Assembly: GCA_016125455.1 (NCBI GenBank)
Contig: WGLS01000004.1
Coordinates: 248,001-312,000, forward strand
Direction: 5' to 3'
Length of the DNA stretch: 64,000 nucleotides
DNA from: Alphaproteobacteria bacterium
Lineage (GTDB): Bacteria; Pseudomonadota; Alphaproteobacteria; Caulobacterales; Parvularculaceae
In this document: positions 36,137-45,065 of the stretch, in pieces
How the letters are laid out: each line of letters begins with the position of its first letter
How positions within the stretch are numbered: the first letter of the stretch is position 1
The notes under the pieces: model-generated
The model's input: the letters and a program-made list of their open reading frames with translations, nothing else
The model's database searches: none
What the model was told of the DNA's origin: nothing
Position numbers and translations under genes: made by a program

Positions 36137-36375
36137 CGGATGGCCTCGACGGTGATGCGGCGAACGGGAGGTTCGGCTACGGCCGAACCTTCCCCCGGCG
36201 CGCGTAAAGTATCCCTTAGCGAGGGCGCTAACCAGCTTGCTGGAGATCCCGGAAGCGCCGCGCGGCGCTAGCCGGCATCTGCGTCAAAGGCCCCCTCGCG
36301 GCGTGCGCCAATCCGCAGGCGTGACGTCGCGGGCGTGACGCGCTAAACGCCCACTCATTCGAAAGGCGAGACCCG
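36137..36375. other. Spacer upstream of nuoF
   Basis: About 240 bases between the divergent FkbM and nuoF starts, with no gene. It must contain a promoter for nuoF, because the gene upstream is on the other strand. GCGTGACGTCGCGGGCGTGACGCG near 36318-36341 holds two GCGTGACG copies in direct repeat, a possible regulatory motif. No known regulator is recognised. Confidence 0.4.
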
Positions 36376-37683
36376 ATGCTCCAGGATAAAGACCGCATTT
36401 TCACCAACCTCTACGGTCGTCATGACGCAGGCCTCGAAGCTGCGAAGCGGCGCGGCGCGTGGAACGGCACGGCGGATATTCTCGCCATGGGGCCGGAGTG
36501 GATTATCGACCAGGTCAAGGCGAGCGGCCTGCGCGGCCGCGGCGGCGCGGGCTTCCCGACGGGCCTGAAATGGTCGTTCATGCCGAAGGAGGTGAAGGAC
36601 CGTCCACACTATCTCGTCGTCAACGCGGACGAGTCCGAACCCGGCACCTGCAAGGACCGGGACATCATGCGCCACGATCCGCATCTGTTCATTGAAGGTT
36701 GCCTAGTCGCGTCCTTCGCGATGAAGGCGCATGCCTGTTACATCTATATTCGCGGCGAGTATGTCGACGAACGCATCGCCCTGCAGAAGGCGATCGACGA
36801 AGCCTACGCCGCTGGTCTTGTCGGGCGAAATGCCTGCGGGACGGGCTTCGACTTCGACGTCTATGTCCACCACGGCGCGGGCGCATACATCTGCGGCGAA
36901 GAAACCGCGCTGCTTGAAAGCCTCGAGGGCAAAAAGGGCCAGCCGCGCCTGAAGCCGCCTTTTCCCGCAGGGGCGGGGCTCTATGGCTGCCCGACAACGG
37001 TCAACAATGTCGAATCGATCGCCGTCTGCCCGACCATTATTCGTCGGGGCGCGGAATGGTTCGCCTCGATGGGACGCGAAAAGAACGCGGGCACCAAGGT
37101 GTTCTGCATCTCAGGGCACGTGAACCGGCCATGCAATGTCGAGGAGGAGATGTCGATCCCGCTGAGGCAGCTCATCGAAGAGCATTGCGGCGGCGTGCGC
37201 GGCGGATGGGACAATCTGAAAGCGGTCATTCCGGGCGGTTCGTCGGTGCCGATGCTGCCGCGCGAGATTTGCGACAACGTCCTCATGGACTTTGACGCCC
37301 TTCGTGACGTGCAATCGGGCCTCGGCACCGCTGCCGTAATTGTCATGGACAAGACGACGGATGTGGTCCGGGCGATTGCGCGAATTGCCTATTTTTACAA
37401 ACACGAAAGCTGCGGCCAGTGCACGCCCTGCCGCGAAGGCACCGGCTGGATGTGGCGCGTGCTGTCGCGGATGGCCGAGGGCAACGCTGAAACGAGCGAA
37501 ATCGACAAGTTGCTCGACGTCGCCGGACAGGTTGAAGGGCACACGATCTGCGCCCTTGGGGATGCGGCGGCGTGGCCGATCCAGGGCCTCATCCGACACT
37601 TCCGCCACGAGATTGAAGATCGCATCAACGCCTATCGCAGCGATCGCGGCGGCGTCTCTATGGCCGGCGTCGCAGCGGAATGA
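36376..37683 (+). CDS. nuoF: NADH-quinone oxidoreductase subunit F
   Basis: A 435-residue NADH-binding subunit. [16 protein letters not shown] (51-66) binds NADH and [17 protein letters not shown] (173 on) belongs to the FMN site. The N3 [4Fe-4S] ligands are ESCGQCTPC (C346, C349, C352) and C392 in HTICALGD. All expected residues are present and the length is normal. It transfers hydride from NADH to FMN and then electrons down the iron-sulfur chain. Its stop overlaps the next gene's start by four bases, so the following secreted protein is co-translated. Confidence 0.97.
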   Translation: MLQDKDRIFTNLYGRHDAGLEAAKRRGAWNGTADILAMGPEWIIDQVKASGLRGRGGAGFPTGLKWSFMPKEVKDRPHYLVVNADESEPGTCKDRDIMRHDPHLFIEGCLVASFAMKAHACYIYIRGEYVDERIALQKAIDEAYAAGLVGRNACGTGFDFDVYVHHGAGAYICGEETALLESLEGKKGQPRLKPPFPAGAGLYGCPTTVNNVESIAVCPTIIRRGAEWFASMGREKNAGTKVFCISGHVNRPCNVEEEMSIPLRQLIEEHCGGVRGGWDNLKAVIPGGSSVPMLPREICDNVLMDFDALRDVQSGLGTAAVIVMDKTTDVVRAIARIAYFYKHESCGQCTPCREGTGWMWRVLSRMAEGNAETSEIDKLLDVAGQVEGHTICALGDAAAWPIQGLIRHFRHEIEDRINAYRSDRGGVSMAGVAAE

Positions 37684-38216
37684 GCACGCCGGCGCTTTTT
37701 GTCGCTGCGCTGGCCGCGGCGTCGGGCGTCGTTCATGCGGAGCCGTCGACGGAGGATCTCTCGTTCCTGTTGGGCGAGTGGACTGTTGAGCGCGTCCATC
37801 AGCCCGGCAGCGAGAACGAACGCCGCTCCGAAGGGTCGCTCGCGTGCGCGCGAGCCATCGAGGAGGCGTCCATCCGCTGCGAATACTATTTCGAGCGGAC
37901 GAACGCTGGCCCCATAAGGGACGTCGCCTACTTCAATTATAACGGCGTCTACGACGCTTATGAATCGATCTGGCTGAGCGCGACCTGGCCAGTCAAGAAC
38001 ACGATGGCGGCGCCGGCGTTCGGCGCGCCGACGACCCTCATTTGGGAATCGACTTTTCTGATTGAGGGGGGCGTGCGCGAATGGGTTCGCACCGCCTGGA
38101 GCGGCGACGGCGATGCCTCGTTTTCCCGCCGCGTCGACATCCGCACCTCCCGTGACCCTAAGGGCGCCTGGCGTCACTGGATGACGGAAACCGCGACGCG
38201 AATTGCCGGAGAGTGA
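37680..38216 (+). CDS. Secreted protein of unknown function (DUF1579-like)
   Basis: A 178-residue exported protein with a signal peptide ending near [24 protein letters not shown] begins the mature domain. This, together with an antiparallel-sheet pattern ([30 protein letters not shown]), resembles DUF1579-like small beta-barrel proteins, but the match is by eye. The ATG overlaps the nuoF stop (ATGA). Its presence as the coupled gene after nuoF is unexpected for complex I. Confidence 0.65.
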   Translation: MSTPALFVAALAAASGVVHAEPSTEDLSFLLGEWTVERVHQPGSENERRSEGSLACARAIEEASIRCEYYFERTNAGPIRDVAYFNYNGVYDAYESIWLSATWPVKNTMAAPAFGAPTTLIWESTFLIEGGVREWVRTAWSGDGDASFSRRVDIRTSRDPKGAWRHWMTETATRIAGE

Positions 38217-38541
38217 GACTTTCCTTCTCGGAAAACGCGCCCGGCATCGGCTCCGCAGGCCCGAATCGCAACGTTCCGGGGACGGTCAAAGCCCGTTCGA
38301 CCCTCTAAAAATGGGCCTAAGTCGCCCCTCCGGGACGGCGCAGATGCGTTTTATGCCCAAAAACGGTGTTTTTTTGGGGTCCCTTGCGAAAATGTATTTC
38401 GTTTCGCAACCGAACGTCGCTATGGACTCGCGTCAAGCGCGTCCATTCGAACACGTGTCGGGGCGCGCCGATCCTGTTGGCGAATGTCCGCCCGCGCGAA
38501 ATTGATCAGCGGTCGGCGAAAGCGAAGAAGGCGAATTACAG
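38217..38541. promoter_or_regulatory. HU-gene upstream region with two dyads
   Basis: A 325-base region with no gene. CCCAAAAA (38356-38363) pairs with TTTTTGGG (38371-38378). TTGCGAAA (38384-38391) pairs perfectly with TTTCGCAA (38402-38409) across ten bases, an operator-like spacing. Both lie about 130-180 bases before the HU-family ATG. The first could be a terminator of the preceding gene. The second is a candidate regulator site. No regulator is identified. Confidence 0.45.
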
Positions 38542-38973
38542 ATGGCCCCTGCACGGAAAACCGCTGCGAAGAAGACGACGAAGAAAGCGCCGGCCAAAAA
38601 GGCCCCCGCGAAGAAGACGGCGGCGAAAAAGGCCCCCGCAAAGAAAACGGCCGCCAAGAAGGCGCCGGCGAAGAAAACTGCCGCAAAGAAAGCGCCGGCC
38701 GTGCTGACGCTCAAGCATATCGCGGCGGACCTCGCCGAAAAGCACGCGATGCCGAAGAAGACGGCCGAAACGGTGCTCACCGATTTCGTCGACCACATTG
38801 GGACGAACCTGAAAAAAGGCCAGAAAATCCGCATCGCGGGCCTTGGCATCCTTCAGGTGCGCGCGCGTCCGGCGCGCTGGGGCCGCAACCCGGCGACCGG
38901 CGAGAAGATCCGCATCAAGGCGTCGAAGAAAGTCGCCTTCCGGGTCGCCAAGGACCTCAAAGAGTCGATCTGA
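38542..38973 (+). CDS. HU-family DNA-binding protein with H1-like lysine-rich tail
   Basis: A 143-residue protein with two parts. Residues 1-53 are low-complexity repeats of AAKKAPAKKT, very like the tails of histone H1 and eukaryote-like bacterial nucleoid proteins. Residues 54-143 are an HU/IHF domain: LKHIAADLAEKHAMPKKTAETVLTDF, GLGILQVRARPARWGRNPATGEKI and KKVAFRVAKDLK. HU itself is about 90 residues without the tail. It would bend and compact DNA non-specifically, the tail adding affinity. GAAGAAGG lies before the ATG. It lies between nuoF and nuoG on the same strand. Confidence 0.92.
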   Translation: MAPARKTAAKKTTKKAPAKKAPAKKTAAKKAPAKKTAAKKAPAKKTAAKKAPAVLTLKHIAADLAEKHAMPKKTAETVLTDFVDHIGTNLKKGQKIRIAGLGILQVRARPARWGRNPATGEKIRIKASKKVAFRVAKDLKESI

Positions 38974-38974
38974 C

Positions 38975-39040
38975 GCGCCTTTTCACGCAAAGGCGCTTGC
39001 AATCTGAATTGTGGGCGGCGCGCTTTACGGCGCGTCGCCC
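38975..39040 (+). terminator. Two consecutive hairpins after the HU gene
   Basis: GCGCCTTT (38975-38982) pairs with AAAGGCGC (38989-38996), two bases after the HU stop. A second, stronger stem, GGGCGGCGCGC (39013-39023) with GCGCGTCGCCC (39030-39040) and one G-T pair, follows. Neither has a long T tract on plus, so termination is likely but not certain. Confidence 0.5.
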
Positions 39041-39113
39041 ATTGCGTTTATTGCCCAAGGCATGGAGGCGACGTCGGGGATTAGGCGTGCATCAAATGAC
39101 GCAGGGAAGGACA

Positions 39114-39638
39114 ATGCCGGACGATTTTTCGATCGCTCGGGCGAGCGAAGGAGACGCCGCGGCGCTGTCGCGCATTGGGCGGTCGACGTTCACTGACACG
39201 TTCGGGCATCTCTACCGGCGCGAAGACCTTGAGATGTTTCTTGAGGACAAGCATTCGCCACAGGCCTATGCGCGCGTCCTTGGGGACGATCGCACGGCGG
39301 CATGGCTCGTGCGAGACGCGGACGAGGCGATCGTCGGGTACGCCGTAGCCGCTCCCTGCGACCTGCCCGTGCCCAACATGAAGCCGAACGCCGGCGAACT
39401 CGCGCGCCTCTATCTGTCGAAGGAAGCGCAAGGCGGCGGCGTCGGCGGGCGACTGCTTCGGGAGGCGCTTCAGTGGCTGACCTCGAATTTCGACGCGGTC
39501 TATCTCAGCGTCTACGCGGAGAACCCTGGCGCCCAGCGGCTCTACGCGCGGCACGGCTTCATCAAGATCCACGACTACCACTACATGGTCGGCAACCATG
39601 CGGACCCGGAATGGATCATGGAGCTGTCCCGCGAATGA
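39114..39638 (+). CDS. GNAT family N-acetyltransferase
   Basis: A 174-residue acetyltransferase with FSIARASEGDAAALSRIGRSTF at the start, AGELARLYLSKEAQGGGVGGRLLREAL (the acetyl-CoA pyrophosphate-binding R/Q-x-x-G-x-G/A block) and VYLSVYAENPGAQRLYARHGF near the end. The substrate cannot be inferred. The frame is open upstream, but GGGAAGG six bases before the ATG at 39114 sets the start. An alternative ATG lies at 39096. It is on the same strand as the HU gene and nuoG. Confidence 0.88.
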   Translation: MPDDFSIARASEGDAAALSRIGRSTFTDTFGHLYRREDLEMFLEDKHSPQAYARVLGDDRTAAWLVRDADEAIVGYAVAAPCDLPVPNMKPNAGELARLYLSKEAQGGGVGGRLLREALQWLTSNFDAVYLSVYAENPGAQRLYARHGFIKIHDYHYMVGNHADPEWIMELSRE

Positions 39639-39708
39639 CCTCCAGTGATCCAGACCGCCGGGATGCGGAGAGCCGCGGCCTACCCGGAAGCTGCATCGCC
39701 GCGCCCGG

Positions 39709-40341
39709 TCACCTGAGTTTCACGCCGGCTTCCTCCTCCATCAGTTTCGCAAAGTCCTCTGTCTTGTTCTTGTGCGGATAAGGTTCGTCCGGGACCGGAA
39801 CGCCGAGGAACGCGCACAGGGGCGCCCAGCCCGCCGAAGGATCGAAGATGAGCAGCCTGTCCGCCGGGATTTCCGCGCGCACTTCGCGCGAATTGCGGCG
39901 ATAGGCGTCGAGCGCGATTTCGTCGTCATCCGCGCAGCCGTCGAACAAGCGCTGGTTGATGATCTCATCGACCATGCGCGCCCATCCTGGCGGCCCGTCG
40001 ACTTTGCCCATAACGGCGGTTCGGATCGTCGCGTCAAAACTCTTCAGCCAGGCCTGCTCTTCGCGTTCGGAATGGATGAAGACGGCGTCGGGATAATGGG
40101 CGGCGAGGTCGCGCCATATCGCCGAGCCGGGAAAGTCCACGATCGCCTGGTAGCCGTCAAACAGGGCGTCCCAGTCAACGGCTTCGCCGCGCGCCGCCGC
40201 CGCCCAGCTTGGAACGTGCTCGGGATGCTGAAACACTTCGGCCATGTGATAGCATTTTCCGAAGCCAAGCGTTTCCAGCGCGCCCTTGAGGCTGAATGTG
40301 CCAGTGCGGCCAAACCCCGTGCCGATAATCTTCAGCGTCAT
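39709..40341 (-). CDS. Sulfotransferase family protein (PF17784 type)
   Basis: A 210-residue protein. IIGTGFGRTGTFSLKGALETLGFGKCYHM at the N terminus is the PAPS 5'-phosphosulfate loop and the following helix; VFIHSEREEQAWLKSF carries the 3'-phosphate-binding Arg/Ser region; LLIFDPSAGWAPLCAFLGVPVP is the C-terminal hallmark of Sulfotransfer_4. Such proteins often have unknown substrates. It is on the opposite strand, between nuoF and nuoG, divergent to nuoG with 170 bases between them. The ATG at 40341 has GGGAGAG upstream. Confidence 0.87.
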   Translation of the reverse strand: MTLKIIGTGFGRTGTFSLKGALETLGFGKCYHMAEVFQHPEHVPSWAAAARGEAVDWDALFDGYQAIVDFPGSAIWRDLAAHYPDAVFIHSEREEQAWLKSFDATIRTAVMGKVDGPPGWARMVDEIINQRLFDGCADDDEIALDAYRRNSREVRAEIPADRLLIFDPSAGWAPLCAFLGVPVPDEPYPHKNKTEDFAKLMEEEAGVKLR

Positions 40342-40511
40342 TGCCGTCTCTCCCTTTATCGACCCCTGTTGATCGCTGCAGCGTAGACGTTGCGGCGGGC
40401 CGCCTGAAAGTTTTTTGCAGTCCGCGCCCCGCGACGCCGCGCCGACTGGAAACGCCGGCGGAATTCGCATATCCCGCGGGGGCGAAGCGGACCGACCCGG
40501 AAAGACAGGAC

Positions 40512-42626
40512 ATGAGCGACACGCGCGTCATCAAAGTGAACGGCGAGGAAGTCGAGGTTCCGACGGACCTGACCCTCCTGCAGGCTTGCGAGATCGCCGG
40601 CGAGGAGATCCCCCGGTTCTGCTACCACGAGCGGCTGTCTGTCGCGGGCAATTGCCGGATGTGCCTGATCGAGGTGAAGGGCGGCCCGCCGAAACCAGTG
40701 GCGTCCTGCGCCCAGAACGTGCGCGACCTCCGGCCTGGACCGGATGGCTCGCCGCCGGAGCTGTTCACCAACACGCCCATGGTGAAGAAGGCGCGCGAAG
40801 GGGTGATGGAGTTCCTGCTCATCAACCACCCGCTTGACTGCCCGATCTGCGACCAGGGCGGGGAATGCGACCTGCAGGACCAGGCGATGGCCTATGGTCG
40901 CGACGGCTCGCGATATACCGAGAACAAGCGCGCGGTCGAAGAGAAATACATGGGCCCCCTGATCAAGACGATCATGACCCGTTGCATCCAGTGCACGCGC
41001 TGCGTCCGGTTCGCGACCGAAGTTGCGGGCGTCGATGACCTCGGCCTCGTGAATCGCGGCGAGAACGCAGAGATCACGACCTATCTCGAAAAGGCCGTCC
41101 AGAGTGAGCTCACCGGCAACCTCATCGACATCTGCCCGGTCGGCGCGCTGACGTCCCGGCCATATGCGTTCAACGCGCGGCCATGGGAACTGAAAAAGAC
41201 GCAGACGATTGACGCGATGGACGCCATGGGCGCGAACATCCGCGTGGACAGTCGCGGACGGGAAATCCTCCGTATCCTTCCTCGCCTGCATGAGGACGTG
41301 AACGAAGAGTGGATCTCCGACAAGACGCGCTTCATCTGGGACGGCCTCAAGCGCCAGCGCCTGGACAAGCCCTTCGTTCGCGAGAATGGCAAGCTGCGTC
41401 CGGCCCGCTGGGACGAAGCGCTTGGCCTTGTCGCCGAAAAACTAGGGGCGACGCCGGCGGACCGTATCGGGGCGCTTGTCGGCGATCTCGTCAGCGCAGA
41501 ATCAATGAAGGCGCTGAAGGACCTGATGGCGGGCCTCGGCGTGAAGCATATCGACTGCCGCCAGGATGGCGCGCCGCTGGGCGAGGGCGGCGCCGGACGC
41601 GCAGGCTATCTCTTCAACTCCGGCTTTGCAGGCGTCGAGGCCGCCGACGCGATCCTCCTTGTCGGGACGAACCCAAGGGCCGAGGCGCCGGTCCTGAACG
41701 CGCGGATCCGCAAGGCCTGGATTGGCAATCTCGGCCTGAAGATCGGCCTTGTCGGCGAGGCGGCCGACCTCACCTATGGCTATGAACATCTGGGCGCCGG
41801 CCCCGGCGACCTCATTTCCGCGTTCGAGATGCTCGACGGCGCGGAACGGCCGATGGTCATTCTCGGCATGGGGGCGCTCGCCCGCGCTGACGGCCGGGCC
41901 GTCCTGAAGGCGGTCGCCTCGCTGGCGGCGTCCAGGAACGTCGTGCGCGAAGGCTGGAACGGCTTCAACGTCCTTCATACGGCGGCCGCGCGGGTCGCCG
42001 GGCTCGATCTCGGGCTCGTCCCGGGCGAGGGCGGGCTCGATTTCGCCGGCATCCTCAAAGCGGCGCGCGATCGCGACCTCGACGTCATCTATAATCTTGG
42101 TGCGGATGAGTTTGAGGGCCGGGATCTTGGCGGCGCGTTCGTGATTTATCAGGGCCACCATGGCGACGCCGGCGCGCGCACGGCCGACGTCATCCTGCCG
42201 GGCGCAGCGTACACGGAGCAAAATGGCGTGTACGTCAACGCCGAGGGCCGCGCGCAGATCGCCAGTCGCGCATATTTCCCGTTCGGAGACGCCCGCGAGG
42301 ACTGGGCGATCATCCGCGCCCTGTCGGACCGGCTGGCGTCGAAGCTCGTCGGGCCGCTGCCCTATGACGACCTCTTCGCCCTTCGCCAGGCGATGATCGC
42401 CGACGCGCCGTCGCTCGGCCGCGTTGACGAAGGTCCGACCGGCGAAGAGCCGCTCGACCTCGGCGCGCTCGGGGTCGAAGGCCCGCTTGACGGCGCCGCA
42501 TTCCGCTACGCCGTCGACAACTTCTGGTTCACGAACCCGATCGCGCGCGCCAGCGAGACCATGGCGGAATGCGCCAGGGCGATGGCCGGCGTGGAGAAGG
42601 TCGCCGCTGAAGAAAGCGTCCGTTAG
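40512..42626 (+). CDS. nuoG: NADH-quinone oxidoreductase subunit G
   Basis: A 704-residue iron-sulfur subunit. The N-terminal ferredoxin domain has the N1b [2Fe-2S] ligands C37, C48, C51 and C66. The HxxxCxxCxxxxxC cluster N5 uses H106, C110, C113 and C119. N4 uses C158, C161, C164 and C208. The molybdopterin-oxidoreductase-like domain follows (ILLVGTNPRAEAPVLNARIRK, GAAYTEQNGVYVN). The length is normal for alphaproteobacterial NuoG (about 690-710). AGGA precedes the ATG at 40512; the frame is open upstream in the spacer but conserved sequence starts here. Confidence 0.97.
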   Translation: MSDTRVIKVNGEEVEVPTDLTLLQACEIAGEEIPRFCYHERLSVAGNCRMCLIEVKGGPPKPVASCAQNVRDLRPGPDGSPPELFTNTPMVKKAREGVMEFLLINHPLDCPICDQGGECDLQDQAMAYGRDGSRYTENKRAVEEKYMGPLIKTIMTRCIQCTRCVRFATEVAGVDDLGLVNRGENAEITTYLEKAVQSELTGNLIDICPVGALTSRPYAFNARPWELKKTQTIDAMDAMGANIRVDSRGREILRILPRLHEDVNEEWISDKTRFIWDGLKRQRLDKPFVRENGKLRPARWDEALGLVAEKLGATPADRIGALVGDLVSAESMKALKDLMAGLGVKHIDCRQDGAPLGEGGAGRAGYLFNSGFAGVEAADAILLVGTNPRAEAPVLNARIRKAWIGNLGLKIGLVGEAADLTYGYEHLGAGPGDLISAFEMLDGAERPMVILGMGALARADGRAVLKAVASLAASRNVVREGWNGFNVLHTAAARVAGLDLGLVPGEGGLDFAGILKAARDRDLDVIYNLGADEFEGRDLGGAFVIYQGHHGDAGARTADVILPGAAYTEQNGVYVNAEGRAQIASRAYFPFGDAREDWAIIRALSDRLASKLVGPLPYDDLFALRQAMIADAPSLGRVDEGPTGEEPLDLGALGVEGPLDGAAFRYAVDNFWFTNPIARASETMAECARAMAGVEKVAAEESVR

Positions 42627-42633
42627 ACGATGT

Positions 42634-43362
42634 TCAATTCAAGCGCTCAAGTTCGGCGTCGATTTCCAAAAGAAACGCCTCACTCTGTTTCCTGAAACGC
42701 GTCATCCGAGAAGTCGCGGCTTGGTGCCAGCCTTCGGTCATGATGAACTGGCGACTAAATACGGGATCCTCGCAAAGTTCAGTAAAAGGACGACGCAAGA
42801 CAATCTGCCCGCGGCTAACATCTCCATTCGGCGCGACCACGGACACCGAAGGATTTCGAAGAATGTGATCGTCCCACATGAGTTCGTAGTTTATCTTTAG
42901 TTGGGATCGTTCATCCGCTAGGCGAGAGTCATATATGTTCAATTCGGCCCGAAAGGCATCTGTCAACAATTCAAGATATTGGTCATTTCTAGCAAGCTCG
43001 CGCAGCGAATTGTCAACAAACGACGGAAGGATATCGCCGCTCATGACGTGAATGGTTTTGGTGACGGCACTTATCGCCTCGGGGGAGTCATCGCATCTAT
43101 CTAGGGCAAGTATAGCGCGATCGCGCGTGGAGCGACTTTCCCCTATCGACGCGATCCTTTCCTCCAACGCTATGGTGCTAAACGACACCTCATGCTTCAA
43201 CCGTACTAGAGTGTTTGTCGCGCCTTTCTTATTGGACTGCGCCTCACTCCAATTTGAGACCTGCAACGCGAGCAACACGCCCGCTGCCACAATCACGAAA
43301 TCCAATCCGACTGCGAACCAATTTTGCGTTTTGACGTGTTGAGCAACGCGACGCAGCAGCAT
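42634..43362 (-). CDS. DUF6090-like single-pass membrane protein
   Basis: A 242-residue protein. The N-terminal block RRVAQHVKTQNWFAVGLDFVIVAAGVLLALQVSNWSE is the hallmark of a family common in hyphomonads and relatives: a short cytoplasmic start, one membrane helix and an NWxE motif. A long mostly helical periplasm-sized region follows (EERIASIGESRSTRDRAILALD, LRELARNDQYLELLTDAFRAEL). Function unknown. Codon use is AT-richer than its neighbours (ATA, TTA and AGA are more frequent). It is antisense to nuoG, ending seven bases after the nuoG stop, convergent. Confidence 0.75.
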   Translation of the reverse strand: MLLRRVAQHVKTQNWFAVGLDFVIVAAGVLLALQVSNWSEAQSNKKGATNTLVRLKHEVSFSTIALEERIASIGESRSTRDRAILALDRCDDSPEAISAVTKTIHVMSGDILPSFVDNSLRELARNDQYLELLTDAFRAELNIYDSRLADERSQLKINYELMWDDHILRNPSVSVVAPNGDVSRGQIVLRRPFTELCEDPVFSRQFIMTEGWHQAATSRMTRFRKQSEAFLLEIDAELERLN

Positions 43363-43427
43363 TTAGGATCCTCGGCATTGGCGCTCTGCCCCGAAAACAC
43401 TAAGGGCGCGCATTTATAGTGTTTCTC

Positions 43428-44147
43428 TCAGGACATTGCCGCTTCGTTCCAACGCGCTTGATTGACGCCGAAAAACGTGAGCCATAACGCAAGCGACGTT
43501 TCCGCTATTAGCGCGGGAAGAAGTAGGAATATCCCGAAGTCTCCCCTTAGCTGCGGCGCTACGAACGTAGTTAGCGTATTGGTAATATAGCCAATTCCAG
43601 CGAACACCAACGCGAAGCCAATTATCCGCGGTATCAGGCCTGACCTGATGATCAACGATGCGAGGATAAGACAATGCGCGCCAAAGAAGGCAAGAGATAG
43701 CGCGAAACCCGCGTTGAACCTCTGAAAGGCGCTGTAGCTTAGCGCCGCGCGCTGGGGTTCTGTGAGCCCGGCTAGGGCTTCTGCATTGATCAAATAATTC
43801 AGGGGTTCCAGGTAGCTCCCCAAATTCGCCACCTCGACAATGATGGCAGTCATGAATGTCAGTACCAGTAGGATACTGATTTGTTGATCGAACACGCGAA
43901 ACACACGGTAGAATACCCAAATCACCGGGATATTGCAGGCGAGAAACGCTATCGAAGTGCCAATGCCAGTCCGGTAAAGGTTCTCGTGCTCAATGATGTT
44001 CGCCGCTGTCGCAGCCGCATCGCCCGCGACGATGAGCTGTCCACGGACAACGATTTCTGAAAAAAGGCCTCCCGCGATAATGACCAAGTAACAGATACCG
44101 GCCAACCGCGCCGGCGGGATCTTATCTTCCCGTTCTTGCGATTGCAT
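43428..44147 (-). CDS. DUF4386 membrane protein
   Basis: A 239-residue protein with six to seven membrane helices: ARLAGICYLVIIAGGLFSEIVV at the start, GTSIAFLACNIPVIWVFYRVF, ISILLVLTFMTAIIVEVANL, and FALSLAFFGAHCLILASLIIRSG with PRIIGFALVFAGIGYI. The AGICYLxxIxxGxFxE opening and FGxHCLxxGxLIxRS block are characteristic of DUF4386. Function unknown. GGGAGG before the ATG at 44147 sets the start. It shares the AT-richer composition of the DUF6090-like neighbour and lies 65 bases upstream of it on the same strand. Confidence 0.82.
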   Translation of the reverse strand: MQSQEREDKIPPARLAGICYLVIIAGGLFSEIVVRGQLIVAGDAAATAANIIEHENLYRTGIGTSIAFLACNIPVIWVFYRVFRVFDQQISILLVLTFMTAIIVEVANLGSYLEPLNYLINAEALAGLTEPQRAALSYSAFQRFNAGFALSLAFFGAHCLILASLIIRSGLIPRIIGFALVFAGIGYITNTLTTFVAPQLRGDFGIFLLLPALIAETSLALWLTFFGVNQARWNEAAMS

Positions 44148-44318
44148 TTTGCCTCCCAAATGGGTGTCGCTATTGAAGCTGGGCTTACTCGTAATGTATA
44201 GCGAACGCATTCGAAATGCGATGATCAACAAGCGGATTGCGTTAGGCCGTTCACTCCAACGACGTGCGTACCTTACTCGCGTTCAACGGACGGTCACCCG
44301 CTGAATAGGCCGTTCCGC

Positions 44319-45065
44319 ATGACCAACGCAGAATCCTTCGGCCGCAACGTCGCCGCCTACGCCGCGGGACGACCGACCTATCCGGACGCGCTCTATGACT
44401 GGGTCGCGGCGCAGGCGCCGGCCCGGCGCGTCGCCTGGGATGTCGGCTGCGGCAGCGGGCAGTCGACGCTCAAGATAGCCGACAGGTTCGATCGCGTTCA
44501 CGGCACGGATATCAGCCCCGACCAGATTCAGGCGGCGGCGCGCGGGGCGAACATTCAGTATGCGGTCGCGCCGGCGCATGAGACCGGCCTGCCGGCAGGC
44601 GTCGCGGACGCCATCTGCGTTGCGACGGCGCTGCACTGGTTTGATTTCGACCTGTTCTGGCCGGAGGTCGCGCGCGTCGCGGCGCCCGGGGCGCTCTTCG
44701 CGGCATGGGCGTACCATCGCATTGACGTCGATGAGGACGTCAACGCAGCGGTCATGGGGCCGGTCAACGCCATCCTCGAGCCCTACTGGGCCGAGGGCAA
44801 CCGCCTCTCGTGGCGTGGATATCCGGCGTCGGAAATCGGGATGCCGTTTGCGGCAATCAAGGCGCCAGCTTTCGCGCTGGAACTCAACTGGACGCCGTCG
44901 CAGCTCATCGACTTTGTACGGACCTGGTCCGCCCATGTCCGCGCCCGGGACGATGGCAAGGGCGACGCGCTTGCCGCTGTCGAGGCGGAAGCGATTGAAC
45001 GGCTTGGCGACGCCCCTCGGCGGGTCGTCATGCCCCTCGCCATGGTCGCTGCGCGGGTCTCTTAA
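44319..45065 (+). CDS. Class I SAM-dependent methyltransferase (Methyltransf_11 type)
   Basis: A 248-residue methyltransferase. VAWDVGCGSGQSTLKIADRF is motif I, HGTDISPDQIQAA the acidic strand, and ICVATALHWFDFDLFWPEVARVAAPGALFAAW the motif III-IV region with the ALHWFD wording typical of trans-aconitate methyltransferase-like and related proteins. The FGRNVAAYAAGRPTYPDALYDW opening fits that group. The substrate is unknown. Its stop codon overlaps the LysR stop on the other strand by three bases. Confidence 0.9.
   Translation: MTNAESFGRNVAAYAAGRPTYPDALYDWVAAQAPARRVAWDVGCGSGQSTLKIADRFDRVHGTDISPDQIQAAARGANIQYAVAPAHETGLPAGVADAICVATALHWFDFDLFWPEVARVAAPGALFAAWAYHRIDVDEDVNAAVMGPVNAILEPYWAEGNRLSWRGYPASEIGMPFAAIKAPAFALELNWTPSQLIDFVRTWSAHVRARDDGKGDALAAVEAEAIERLGDAPRRVVMPLAMVAARVS

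Noticed and set aside
35321-36271. A 316-codon open frame on plus, opposite the FkbM methyltransferase
   Set aside because: The minus strand carries clear FkbM motifs. The plus frame is a compositional shadow.
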